The notes beneath the pieces were generated by a model. That model saw only the letters and a program-made list of their open reading frames with translations, had not been told where the DNA came from and made no database searches. From Rhizobium sophoriradicis (GTDB taxonomy: Bacteria; Pseudomonadota; Alphaproteobacteria; Rhizobiales; Rhizobiaceae), in the NCBI RefSeq assembly GCF_003939025.1, contig NZ_RQIH01000013.1, positions 124,001 through 188,000 of the forward strand: a DNA stretch of 64,000 nucleotides. The letters are read 5' to 3'. Both the position numbers and the translations under genes were made by a program. Positions 17,314 through 26,500 of this stretch are shown in pieces. Each line of letters starts with the position of its first letter. Positions within the stretch are counted from its first letter, which is position 1.

Positions 17314-18126
17314 TTATGCGGAGGCGGCCAAAGGCTGCAACTTGGCGACGCTCCGGTTTTCCGGCCGGAAATCCGCGACGTCGATGCCGTTCTTGCCGAC
17401 GGTGACGGCGCTGCCATCGGGAATTTCCGCCCAGGCGTCGACATCGTCGTTCAACGGCTCGGAGACGAGGCAATAGCCGGCGCCGACCGGCGAGGCATAG
17501 AGCGTCGGCGCCTTGCGATCGGTGGCGTAGCGGATCGCATAGAGCGTATTGCCGTCGGAGAAGGCGGCAGTGAAGCGCAGCAGGATCGAGCCGATGATGT
17601 TCTCGGCCAGGTTTTCGACGAAGCCGACCATAGCAGACATCGCGGCGATCGGCGCCTCGCGCAGGCCGAATTGCAGCGCCAGCAGGAACATCAGCTCGGA
17701 ATCGGTCGTGCCGCTGCGGACATTGAACAGTTCGTCGTCGAGCATCGTCTCCATCGGCCGGCGCAGGCGCTCGAAGCCTGAAATCTGACCGTTATGCATG
17801 AAGGACCAGGTATCGTGTGTAAAAGGGTGGCAGTTGTCGCGGCGCGTGCCGCCGCCGGTCGCGGCGCGGACATGGGCGAGGAAGAGCGGCGAACGGATCT
17901 GCCGCGCCAGGCTCTTCAGATTGCAGTCCGACCATGCCGGCAGGATATCGCGGTAGCGGCCGGGCTCGGGCCTGTCGCCATACCAGGCGATGCCGAAGCC
18001 ATCACCATTGGTCGCCGTCTTGGCGCGGGTGGCGCAATGGGACTGCTCAATCAGCGAATGGGCGGGCGAGGACACCAGCTCCTCGAGATAGAGAGGGTCT
18101 CCGCGATAGGCTGCCCAGCGACACAT
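17314..18126 (-). CDS. Class II glutamine amidotransferase (EgtC/YafJ-like)
   Basis: N-terminal-nucleophile amidohydrolase of 270 residues. It starts MCRWAAYRG: after methionine removal Cys is the nucleophile, which fixes the start at 18126. NGDGFGIAWYG, LAHVRAATGG and FMHNGQI are the class II glutaminase motifs. There is no synthase domain, as in YafJ and in EgtC of actinobacterial ergothioneine synthesis. The family does not tell which amide is cleaved. It converges with coaBC with a 30-nt gap. Confidence 0.87.
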   Translation of the reverse strand: MCRWAAYRGDPLYLEELVSSPAHSLIEQSHCATRAKTATNGDGFGIAWYGDRPEPGRYRDILPAWSDCNLKSLARQIRSPLFLAHVRAATGGGTRRDNCHPFTHDTWSFMHNGQISGFERLRRPMETMLDDELFNVRSGTTDSELMFLLALQFGLREAPIAAMSAMVGFVENLAENIIGSILLRFTAAFSDGNTLYAIRYATDRKAPTLYASPVGAGYCLVSEPLNDDVDAWAEIPDGSAVTVGKNGIDVADFRPENRSVAKLQPLAASA

Positions 18127-18330
18127 GGCTTTTGCTCCGGGACCCGCCGCCGCTTCGGCGGGAATGCTGAAATTGTCGAACGTCAAGGCTAATAACAGCT
18201 TAACGCGCGGCCGGTTTGCAAGCGCAAGATGACGGTTTCGTGGCATCAGGCGCGTTCAAATTCAGCAAAGCTCTGTGTTCTTTTGTGAACGGTCGGATCC
18301 GCCGAGGCCGGGAATAGACGGGATTTCTGC

Positions 18331-18356
18331 TTGCATCTCGAAAGAATCGGCCTACC
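18331..18356 (+). promoter_or_regulatory. Candidate promoter for the 23-codon leader ORF
   Basis: TTGCAT (18331-18336) and TACCTT-like -10 (from about 18353) spaced by 16 nt, ending about 40 nt before the ATG at 18396. The -10 is a weak match, so this is tentative. Confidence 0.3.
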
Positions 18357-18395
18357 TTGGGTCTATCAGCAACAGAACGAAAGGAAGGTGATCCA

Positions 18396-18467
18396 ATGTC
18401 TAATGAGATTTCGGACCTCGTAACGGGCATGGAAGAGGTGATGAAAGCGAGGCAGCCCTCGCTCTAA
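18396..18467 (+). CDS. 23-residue ORF, possible leader peptide
   Basis: ATG at 18396 to TAA at 18465-18467 encodes MSNEISDLVTGMEEVMKARQ plus three more residues. A very strong ribosome site, GGAAGGTGAT, lies upstream at good spacing. The last codons form the left arm of a GC-rich hairpin (GCAGCCC at 18452-18458 with GGGCTGC at 18482-18488), and an intrinsic terminator follows at 18528-18552. That layout is either a translated small protein gene or a leader peptide of an attenuator. There is no run of one amino acid to suggest what would be sensed. I do not recognise it. Confidence 0.5.
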   Translation: MSNEISDLVTGMEEVMKARQPSL

Positions 18468-18527
18468 AACCCGCCTTCCTGGGGCTGCTTTGACAGTCCC
18501 GGCCAGTTCGAGGCCAAACTCATGGAA

Positions 18528-18552
18528 AGGGTCGCTGAGGCGGCCCTTTTTT
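18528..18552 (+). terminator. Rho-independent terminator after the leader ORF
   Basis: AGGGTCGC (18528-18535) pairs with GCGGCCCT (18540-18547, one G-U pair) around a TGAG loop, followed by TTTTTT. It would end transcripts of the 23-codon ORF about 75 nt before the GntR gene, or act as an attenuator for it. Confidence 0.8.
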
Positions 18553-18582
18553 ATTGCCCGATCGCTTTGACGATATGGATAA

Positions 18583-18629
18583 ATGTTGTTACTCATAAAG
18601 TCATCCGATGACTTTATGAGTAACAACAT
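18583..18629. promoter_or_regulatory. Perfect 47-bp palindrome over the GntR start region
   Basis: Arms 18583-18605 and 18607-18629 are exact reverse complements around one C. The core is GTCATCCGATGAC; TCAT-CCG-ATGA resembles operators of FadR-subclass GntR regulators. The palindrome contains all three possible start codons of the downstream regulator (18583, 18616, 18628). It is probably an autoregulatory operator, and in RNA it would be a long hairpin hiding the start. Confidence 0.75.
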
Positions 18630-19305
18630 GCGTGCGATCAGCAGGACAACTCTCGCCGATGAGGCGATCGAGGCGATCCGCAGTGACATCCTCAGCAAAC
18701 GCTGGGCGGTCGGCGATAAATTGCCGAATGAAGCCTCACTGTCGGCCATGCTCTCCGTCAGCCGCGGCACGGTGCGCGAAGCGGTACGCGTTCTCGTCTC
18801 CCAGGGTTATCTCGAAACGCGGCAGGGTTCGGGCACCTATGTCCGCTCGACCCGCGATGCCGGCCGGCCGCTGACGATGGCCCGGCGCGCCAGCCTGCGA
18901 GACCAGTTCGAGGCGCGCCTGGCGCTCGACGTCGAGGCGGCCCGGCTGACGGCGATCCGCAAGACGCCGGAGACGGTAGCGGAGCTTCGCCGGCTGCTTT
19001 CCGAGCGCGGCACCTACGACGGCGGCGACAAGGCTGGCTTCATCGAGCGCGACCTCGCCTTCCATAAGGCTGTCATTGCCGCGTCGGGCAACCGGGCGAT
19101 GGTCGAGATCTATGATTTCTTCTCGGCCTCGATCGCCGAAACCATCGCGGCGACGCTGGGGACGGATATTCCCGAACCGGATATGCAGGCGCATGCCGAT
19201 ATCGTCGACGCCATCGCAACCGGCAATCCCGACACGGCGGACGCAGCGGTCCGCCGCTTCATGGCGCCGGTTCTTGCCGCCCTCGACCGGATGATCCTGT
19301 CATGA
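18628..19305 (+). CDS. GntR-family (FadR subclass) transcriptional regulator
   Basis: Regulator of 225 residues: winged helix-turn-helix at residues 5-70 (ADEAIEAIRSDIL, LPNEASLSAMLSVSRGTVRE, GSGTYVR) and an FCD-type all-helical effector domain from about 90 with metal-site residues in ERDLAFHKAVIAAS. Starts at 18583, 18616 and 18628 are all in frame and none has a clear ribosome site; I choose the last by domain position. The stop overlaps the next ATG (ATGA), so the MFS gene is cotranscribed and probably regulated by it. Confidence 0.88.
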   Translation: MRAISRTTLADEAIEAIRSDILSKRWAVGDKLPNEASLSAMLSVSRGTVREAVRVLVSQGYLETRQGSGTYVRSTRDAGRPLTMARRASLRDQFEARLALDVEAARLTAIRKTPETVAELRRLLSERGTYDGGDKAGFIERDLAFHKAVIAASGNRAMVEIYDFFSASIAETIAATLGTDIPEPDMQAHADIVDAIATGNPDTADAAVRRFMAPVLAALDRMILS

Positions 19306-20594
19306 ATGCGCCTTCCAACGATCTCGCCGCCACGCTCGACCCGGCCGACGAACTGCTCGTAGACGCCGAAGCCGGCAGCCTGCCGCCGCCGCAGGCGACA
19401 CCGGTGGGCGGTGCCGCAGATCGTTTCCTGCTCGGCGCCAGCCTCGTGCTGATCGCCTTCAACCTGCGGCCGGTCTTCTCGAGCGCCTCGGCGCTTCTGC
19501 CCGAAATCCGCTCGGAACTTGGTCTCACAGCGCTCGGCGCCAGCCTGCTGACGACGCTGCCGGTCGTCTGCCTCGGGGCCTTCTCGCCGCTGGCGCCGCG
19601 CCTTGCCCAGCGCTTCGGCTCGGAGCGTACGCTGCTCGGCGTTGTGCTGCTTCTGGCTCTTGGCACCGCATTGCGCGGGCTTTCCTCCGTGCCGCTGCTC
19701 TTCATCGGCACGGCGCTGGCCGGCGCCTGCATCGCCGTCGGCAACGTGCTGCTGCCGGGCTTGGTGAAACGGGATTTCGCCGGGCGCGCCGCGCTGATGA
19801 CCGGCTTCTATACAATGGCGCTCTGCGCAGGTGCGGCAGGTGCCGCCGGGCTGACGCTGCCGGTCGAGCACGCTCTCGGCGGCTCGCTTGCCGGCGCGCT
19901 CGCGGTCTGGGCGCTGCCGGCGCTCGCCGTCGGGCTGATCTGGCTGCCGCAGGTGCTGCGCAGCAGCCGCCATGCAAGGCGAAACGGCTTTCGTGTCGAA
20001 GGCCTCTGGCGGGACCGGCTTGCCTGGCAGGTGACGCTGTTCATGGGCCTGCAATCGGCGCTTGCCTATTGCGTCTTCGGTTGGCTGGTTCCCATCTTAC
20101 GTGAACGCGGGCTTGACGGCGTCACTGCCGGGGCGATCGTTTCGCTCTCGGTAATGGTGCAGGCCGCATCCTGCCTTGTTGTGCCGCATATCGCCGTGCG
20201 CGGCAAAGACCAGCGGCTGATCAATGCCAGCCTCTGCGGCGTTGCCGTCACCGCCCTGCTCGGCCTGCTCTTCGCGCCGCTGTCGACCGTCTGGCTCTGG
20301 GCGGTGCTGCAGGGCATCGGCCAGGGCGGGCTGATCGCTGCGGCGATGACGACGATCGTGCTGCGCTCGCGCGATCCCGATATCGCCGCCCATCTCTCCG
20401 GCATGGCGCAATGCGTCGGTTACCTCCTCGCAGCCATCGGGCCGCTCATTGTCGGCCTGATCCGCGGCTGGACCGGCAGCTTTTCCTGGTGCGCTGTCCT
20501 TTTCGTCGCGCTCGGCCTGGGGGCTGCAATCAACGGCTGGATGGCCGGCCGGTCAGTCGAGGTGAATGTCCGCGCAGTGGCGAATACCGGCTGA
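19302..20594 (+). CDS. MFS transporter, CynX/NimT family
   Basis: Carrier of 430 residues with about 12 membrane segments after a hydrophilic 40-residue N-terminus. FNLRPVFSSASALLPEIRSELGL is typical of the CynX/NimT group (cyanate or 2-nitroimidazole transport), followed by SPLAPRLAQRFGSERTL in loop 2-3. It is translationally coupled to the GntR regulator. The substrate cannot be determined from sequence; no cyanase lies nearby. Confidence 0.85.
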   Translation: MNAPSNDLAATLDPADELLVDAEAGSLPPPQATPVGGAADRFLLGASLVLIAFNLRPVFSSASALLPEIRSELGLTALGASLLTTLPVVCLGAFSPLAPRLAQRFGSERTLLGVVLLLALGTALRGLSSVPLLFIGTALAGACIAVGNVLLPGLVKRDFAGRAALMTGFYTMALCAGAAGAAGLTLPVEHALGGSLAGALAVWALPALAVGLIWLPQVLRSSRHARRNGFRVEGLWRDRLAWQVTLFMGLQSALAYCVFGWLVPILRERGLDGVTAGAIVSLSVMVQAASCLVVPHIAVRGKDQRLINASLCGVAVTALLGLLFAPLSTVWLWAVLQGIGQGGLIAAAMTTIVLRSRDPDIAAHLSGMAQCVGYLLAAIGPLIVGLIRGWTGSFSWCAVLFVALGLGAAINGWMAGRSVEVNVRAVANTG

Positions 20595-20696
20595 GCCGAG
20601 CCGCTCACTCGCCCATCACCATCTCTTGATGCCGGTCGCCGGTCGCCGATGCTACGCTATTTCTCAGCCTGCATTCGGCACCGCGGAGGAGAGACC

Positions 20697-22229
20697 GTGC
20701 GCATAGGAAGCCTGTTTCTGCTAGCCGCGCTTGCGGCGCTTCTCGCCCCTGGCCTTTCGCCGGCGCAGGAGAGCCGTGAAGGCCGGGGCAATATCCAGAG
20801 CGAGGCGCGCGACGGCGTGCTGAAGCTGCTGCCGCCCGATTCGGTCACGGAACACGAGCTGACGATCGGCGATCGGAAGATCGCCTATGCCGCGACCGCC
20901 GGCACGCTCGATCTCTTCGGCCAGGACGGGGCGCCGACCAGCGCGATCTTTTACACCGCCTATGTCGCAAGGGATCGCGGACCGGATCGGCCGCTCACCT
21001 TTGCCTTCAACGGCGGGCCAGGCGCCGCCTCAGCCTTCCTGCATCTTGGGCTGGTCGGACCCAAGGTTCTCGATTTCGGGCCTGAGGGCCGCGACGGCGC
21101 CAATGCGAAGCTGGTCGACAACCCTCAAAGCTGGCTCGATTTCACCGATCTCGTACTGATCGATCCGATCGGCACCGGCTGGAGCCGGACGGTCAAGGCC
21201 GACGACGCTTCCAACTATTACAACGTCAATTCCGACGCCCAGAGCATCGCCAAGGCGATCGCGCTCTATATCGCCCACAACAACCGCTCGAACTCGCCGA
21301 AATATCTTCTCGGCGAAAGCTATGGCGGCTTCCGCGCCGCCAAGGTCGCCGCCGTGCTGCAGGAAAGCCAGGGCATCATCGTCGCCGGCGCGGTGATGCT
21401 TTCACCACTCCTCGAAAGCCAGCTGATGTTCGATGCCGATCAGTTCGCGCTCGGCGCCGCACTCGAGCTGCCGTCGCTGGCGGCGGCCGAACTCGACCGG
21501 CACAATGCCTTCGACGAAGAGACGCAGCGCGAGGCCGAGACCTTCGCGCTCGGCGATTACCTGACGACGCTGGCCGGGCCGCCGCCGACAGGCGCCAAGG
21601 CGGCCGCCTTCTATGGCAGGATCGCCGAGCTGACCGGCATTCCCGAGGATATCGTCGCGCGCAACCGCGGCTTCCTCGGCAATTCCTTCGTCAAACATTC
21701 CGACGGAGGCAGCGGCGCAGTGATGAGCCCCTACGACGCTTCCTTTGCGGCACCCGATCCTTACCCGGAATCGGACTACGACCGCGGCGACGACGCCATT
21801 CTCGACGGCTTCACCCGCGCCTATGGCGGGGCCTTCGCCGACTATGCCCGCAACGAGCTCGGCTTCAAAACGGAGCTGACCTACACGCTGCTCGACAGCG
21901 ATATCAGCCGGCGCTGGGGATGGGGCAGCGGGCGCGGCGGCGGATCGCGCCTGCAGGCGAGCGCCACCGACGACATCAGGCAATTGCTCGCCGCCAACTC
22001 GGCCTTCCATCTGCTGATCGCGCACGGCTACAGCGACCTGGTGACGCCTTACAGCGTCAGCCGCTATGTCGTCGATCATCTGCCGCCTTCGCTCGCCAAT
22101 GGCCGCGTCGGGCTGGAACTCTATCGCGGCGGCCACATGTTCTATACGAAAGCCGACCAGCGGGCCGCCTTCACGGCGGATGCGAAAGCTTTCTATGCCA
22201 CCCGCCCGGCTGGCCCGCCGGCCGATTGA
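20697..22229 (+). CDS. Exported S10-family serine carboxypeptidase-like protein
   Basis: Protein of 510 residues starting with GTG, chosen because GGAGGA lies six nt upstream and because it begins a clean signal peptide (VRIGSLFLLAALAALLAPGL, cleavage near Ala-Gln). The serine carboxypeptidase features are FNGGPGAASAFLHLG (oxyanion hole), GESYGGFRA (nucleophile Ser), GYSDLVTPY (Asp) and GGHMFY (His). It probably trims peptides in the periplasm. The next gene follows after 3 nt. Confidence 0.9.
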   Translation: MRIGSLFLLAALAALLAPGLSPAQESREGRGNIQSEARDGVLKLLPPDSVTEHELTIGDRKIAYAATAGTLDLFGQDGAPTSAIFYTAYVARDRGPDRPLTFAFNGGPGAASAFLHLGLVGPKVLDFGPEGRDGANAKLVDNPQSWLDFTDLVLIDPIGTGWSRTVKADDASNYYNVNSDAQSIAKAIALYIAHNNRSNSPKYLLGESYGGFRAAKVAAVLQESQGIIVAGAVMLSPLLESQLMFDADQFALGAALELPSLAAAELDRHNAFDEETQREAETFALGDYLTTLAGPPPTGAKAAAFYGRIAELTGIPEDIVARNRGFLGNSFVKHSDGGSGAVMSPYDASFAAPDPYPESDYDRGDDAILDGFTRAYGGAFADYARNELGFKTELTYTLLDSDISRRWGWGSGRGGGSRLQASATDDIRQLLAANSAFHLLIAHGYSDLVTPYSVSRYVVDHLPPSLANGRVGLELYRGGHMFYTKADQRAAFTADAKAFYATRPAGPPAD

Positions 22230-22232
22230 GGA

Positions 22233-22640
22233 ATGCCGATGCATATATCAGGAGGATGCCATTGCGGAGCGATCCGCTATCAGGCGGAAATCGATCCGGA
22301 GCGGGTGTCGATCTGCCATTGCACCGATTGCCAACGACTGACGGGCTCGGCCTATCGCGTCACCGCACCGGCGCGGTCGGAAAGCTTCGCGCTGATTAAG
22401 GGCGAACCTCGCGGCTACATGAAATATGGCGACAGCGGCGGCCTCAGCCGGCAATTCTTCTGTCCAAATTGCGGATCGCCGCTCTATCGCACCGACGGCG
22501 AAGACAGCACGATCGGCATCCGCCTCGGCAGCATCGACCAGCGGCGGGACCTGACGCCCAAGAAACAAATATGGTGCCGATCGGCCCTGCCCTGGGTGCG
22601 GAATATCGAGCCGCTGCCGCGGTTCGACGGCGAGGACTAG
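22233..22640 (+). CDS. GFA/CENP-V zinc-binding domain protein
   Basis: Protein of 135 residues of the glutathione-dependent formaldehyde-activating (GFA)-like family. Zinc cysteines appear as GGCHCGAIRY, CHCTDCQRLTG and FFCPNCGSPLY. The family includes proteins that bind glutathione adducts, but most members have no proven activity. It lies 3 nt after the S10 peptidase gene, so the two are probably cotranscribed. The second of two adjacent methionines may be the start. Confidence 0.88.
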   Translation: MPMHISGGCHCGAIRYQAEIDPERVSICHCTDCQRLTGSAYRVTAPARSESFALIKGEPRGYMKYGDSGGLSRQFFCPNCGSPLYRTDGEDSTIGIRLGSIDQRRDLTPKKQIWCRSALPWVRNIEPLPRFDGED

Positions 22641-23501
22641 AGCAACTCGTGCGCAGCGTTTGTGTTCGGAATTCAAAAGGGGATAGCATTTTCGTCTTAC
22701 GCAGAAAAAATGGGGAAGCCCGGTTACTTCGGAGACTCTGCGGCTGGCGATCGGCAACGCCGGTCGGTATCGGCACTCCGGCTAAATGGACAAGGCAATA
22801 TAGCTGCTTGTGCCGGGCGCGATCGGGATGGATCTGCGCAGCCGGCCGCAAGCGCTGCCGGCTCGCAATTCGGACTTTCAAAAGAGCCGGCTTCACGCGC
22901 GGCTAAATGTATTCTCCTCAACCTTCTGAAGCGGCAGGAGCTCCATCGGCCGCTCGCTGTTCTCCGAACGTGTGGCACAACGATGAGCCAGTTCGCAAGT
23001 CTGCACGCTCGTCCTTTTCGTTTTTCGCCCAGAACAGTACCGAGCGCGACTATCCCGGCGCCGCGGGCCTGCCGCTTGTACTCAGTGAGGTAGGGAATGC
23101 GAATGTATTCGCTGGCGAAGAAACTGAAAAAGGCAAAATTCGAAGCAGACTCCCTCCCTTAGCTCGAACTGGCTAAGTGCACTTTAAATCAATTTGTAGT
23201 ATATACAGCATAGAGGGGGATTTGTGAAGAACGCAAGATGCGATTCTCCGAATTTCTATGACTCATTCTTGCATCTCTTCGGAAATAAACTTTGAGTTGT
23301 TGTATGACAGCCTCAATGTATAGGCTTTGGTCCGAGTACAGTTGCGACTTTAGCCCTACTACCCCCAATTGAGAAGCGCCGGGCTCCCGCGACGAAATAG
23401 GTCGCCAGTCGAGAGCCGGCAGGTTCAACGCGCAAGGGGAAAACCTGGAATGTCTCGCCACCCAGGCGTGTATCCCTATGCAATTTTGAGGGAGAATTTC
23501 C
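22641..23501. other. 861-bp region without a supported gene
   Basis: Open frames here have no recognisable protein pattern, codon use or ribosome site. The right half (from about 23180) is more AT-rich and probably holds the promoter and a long leader for the type I secretion operon; a possible -35/-10 pair is TTGTTG and TATAGG around 23298-23326. The left half may be decayed sequence, but I cannot identify a source. Confidence 0.4.
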
Positions 23502-26500
23502 ATGGCACTCGACATCACAACCCAGGACCTCGTCATCGACGAGACCCCCAATGCGCAGGACGACGATATCAATCCGTCGCTTGCGCCGCATAGCACCAAC
23601 ACAACTCTGCAATATATGTTGGGCCGCGATGGCTCAGGCGGGCTAGCCTCACCTGAAGTCGCCTACCAGTCCGACTTCGTAGTCGCCTCGGCGAGTGCAG
23701 GGGAGACCATCACGAAGGTGATTCTCACGCAGAGCGCGTCCGGGACCCCGTTTTCCACCACGGTCGGCGTCAACAGCGGCATTCGCACGGTCGATGGCAA
23801 TTATGTCTGGCTGTTCCAGGACCCGACGCATGCAAACGTCGTGATCGGTGTCATTGGGACCTCCGACCCGAGTGCAGAGCCCGCCGAGACCGGGGCTCTC
23901 GCCTTCTCGCTCGGGCTGATCGGCACCACCGCCACCAAGGCCGACCTGTACACCGTCCAGTACGTGCCGTTGTTCCATCTCGATCCGACCAGTGCCGACG
24001 ACCGCATCGATCTGACCAATAAAGTGTTTGCGTCGGTCGCTGGGACCAGCAACATCAGCTTTACCGGCGACGATGCCCATTCCGGCAGCAATCAGTTCAA
24101 CTTACTCAGTTCGCCTGATGACGCTTCCAAACAGTTGCTGGTGACGGGGCTCGTAAGATCGAGCCAACTCGACCCGAACAGCGCGCTGGTCAACAGCGAG
24201 TGCAACGTGAGTGAGCAAGGTTTTGGTGTCGATAACCAGAGCATCAACCCGGATACCGATGGGCAAAATCAACCTTTGGGACGTGAAGTGCTGCAAGTCG
24301 ATTTTGTGACAGGCGGCACCACGCCCAGCGCCGGTGATGGCGCCGACATCGCATATGGCAGCCACCTCGACAACATCCTGCAGGCCGGCTTCATCATCAA
24401 CCAGATCACGCCGTCTACTCCGACTGAACGGGTGGACATCAAGATCAGCGCTTTTGACGTTCAGGGAAACGAGCAGGGCTCGGACTTTTTTAACGGCAGC
24501 CCGACCACTCCCGTGAACATCACCAGCCTCACATTGACGGGTGCGTCAGCCTTGACCACCATCACCGCTGATGGCACCTATGCCACAGCAGGCGGCAACG
24601 TCACCGTAACCGGGCTCAGCGGGACCGGGAATGTCGTGACCATCACCGGGCTCGACAACATCACCACCGTCGATTTCACCACGAGCAGCCAGATGGATCG
24701 GCTTCATGTGGAGGCAATCGATGCGACCGAAGGGCTCGACATCACCGAGATCCATTACGCACAGCAGACCACCAACGCCTACAATGAAGAAGTCGGATCC
24801 TTCATCAACTTCGACGATGACGGGCCGGCGATCACGGCAGTTGGCACTGCACCGCAGGTGACAGTCGACGAGACCGACCTGGCGACCAACGCCACCGGCA
24901 ACTTCGCGACCGCCTTCACCCCGACTCCCGGCGCTGACGGAGCCACCTTCACCTATGCGCTCGGCATCAGCCAGGTCACCAATGTCAGCGGCCTCACCGA
25001 TACCGCAACCGGCCAGTCCGTGCTGCTCTTCCTCGAAGGCGGCAATGTGGTCGGGCGCGCCGGAGCCGGTGGACCTGTTGTCTTCACCGTCAGCGTCAGC
25101 ACTGCCGGCGTCGTCACCCTCGACCAGGCACGGGCGGTCGTCCATGCCAATACCAGCAATCCGGACGACAGCCGAACCTTGGCAGCTGCCGACCTTGTCA
25201 CCCTGACCGCAACCATCACGGACGGTGACGGCGATCCCGCCTCGGCCACCCGCAATATCGGCCAGAACCTTAACTTCGAGGATGACGGACCGTCAATCAA
25301 CGCAAACGGCACTGCACCGCAAGTGACAGTCGACGAGACCGATCTGGCGACCAACGCCACCGGCAACTTCGCGACCGCCTTCATCTCGACTCCGGGGGCC
25401 GACGGCGCCACCACCACCTATGCGCTCGGCGTCAACGTGAACACCAATGTCAGCGGCCTTACCGATACCGAAACCGGCGCGTCCGTACTGCTCTTCAAGG
25501 AGGGCAGCAATGTGGTCGGGCGGGCCGGAGCCGGCGGGCCTGTTGTCTTCACCGTCAGCGTCAGCGCTGCCGGCGTCGTCAGCCTCGACCAGGCACGGGC
25601 GGTCGTCCATGCCAATACCAGCAATCCGGACGACAGCCGAACCTTGGCAGCCGCCGACCTCGTCACGCTGACGGCAACCATCACCGACGGTGACGGCGAT
25701 CCCGCCTCGGCCACCCGCAATATCGGCCAGAATCTCAACTTCGAGGATGACGGGCCGACGATCTCGGTGCCGTTTGACGGCGACCCCGTTGCCGCAGGTA
25801 TCCAGCACGAGACCCTGGCGAATCTGCTCAACGCCTCGGCCAGCGGCGCCTTCGGCTATAATATCGGCGCGGATGTCCACCCGGCTGCATTCTACACTGG
25901 TGGCGGGTCCGACTTTGTCGACCAGGATGGCGTGACGGGCGGCGTTCAGATCGGACTGACGGGCACAATCATCGGCGGCGGCGGAGGCAATCTCCTCACT
26001 TCCAATGTAACGCTGGCGTCGGAGAGCCTCACCTCCGCGACGTTCAACTTCACTTTCACCTACGACAGGGATCCGGCGGCCGGCGTCCAGGCGGGCACGG
26101 CGGGCGGCACCCTCGTCTTCGACAAGGCCGCCGACACCTATACCATCAACTTGACCGACCCGCTGGAAGGCTTCAGCTTCGACATTCTGCACACCAGCGA
26201 GCTCCTCTCCAAGGAGCCGACGAGCAATACCGGCCATCCGCAGGTCGTGCTGGAACGGCTGCAGGCGGATGATTCGACTACGCCTGCCGATGAAGACTTC
26301 TACGTGCAATTCACCGGCAACCTGGTCAACAAGGCCAACCCGTTCGGCCTGACGAGCAATGGCGAGGGCTCGTCCACTGACACCACCTTCACCCCCGGCA
26401 TCATTCACGACATGGTGAGCAACAATAATGAGACCTGGGTCTCTGCAACACAGAGCACCAACGGTGTCGCCGGTGACACGATCCAGAAAGACGAACTGCT

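Noticed and set aside
17314..18126. EgtC of ergothioneine synthesis, forming a make-and-break locus with the catabolic operon
   Set aside because: The family motifs are shared by YafJ-type amidotransferases of unknown role, and no egtB or egtD lies nearby; I keep only the family call.
22907..23176. 89-codon frame between the GFA gene and the secretion operon
   Set aside because: No ribosome site, no family pattern and low-complexity composition; treated as non-coding.
23189..23602. 137-codon minus-strand frame overlapping the start of the secreted repeat protein
   Set aside because: It overlaps a well-supported start with ribosome site and has no recognisable pattern.
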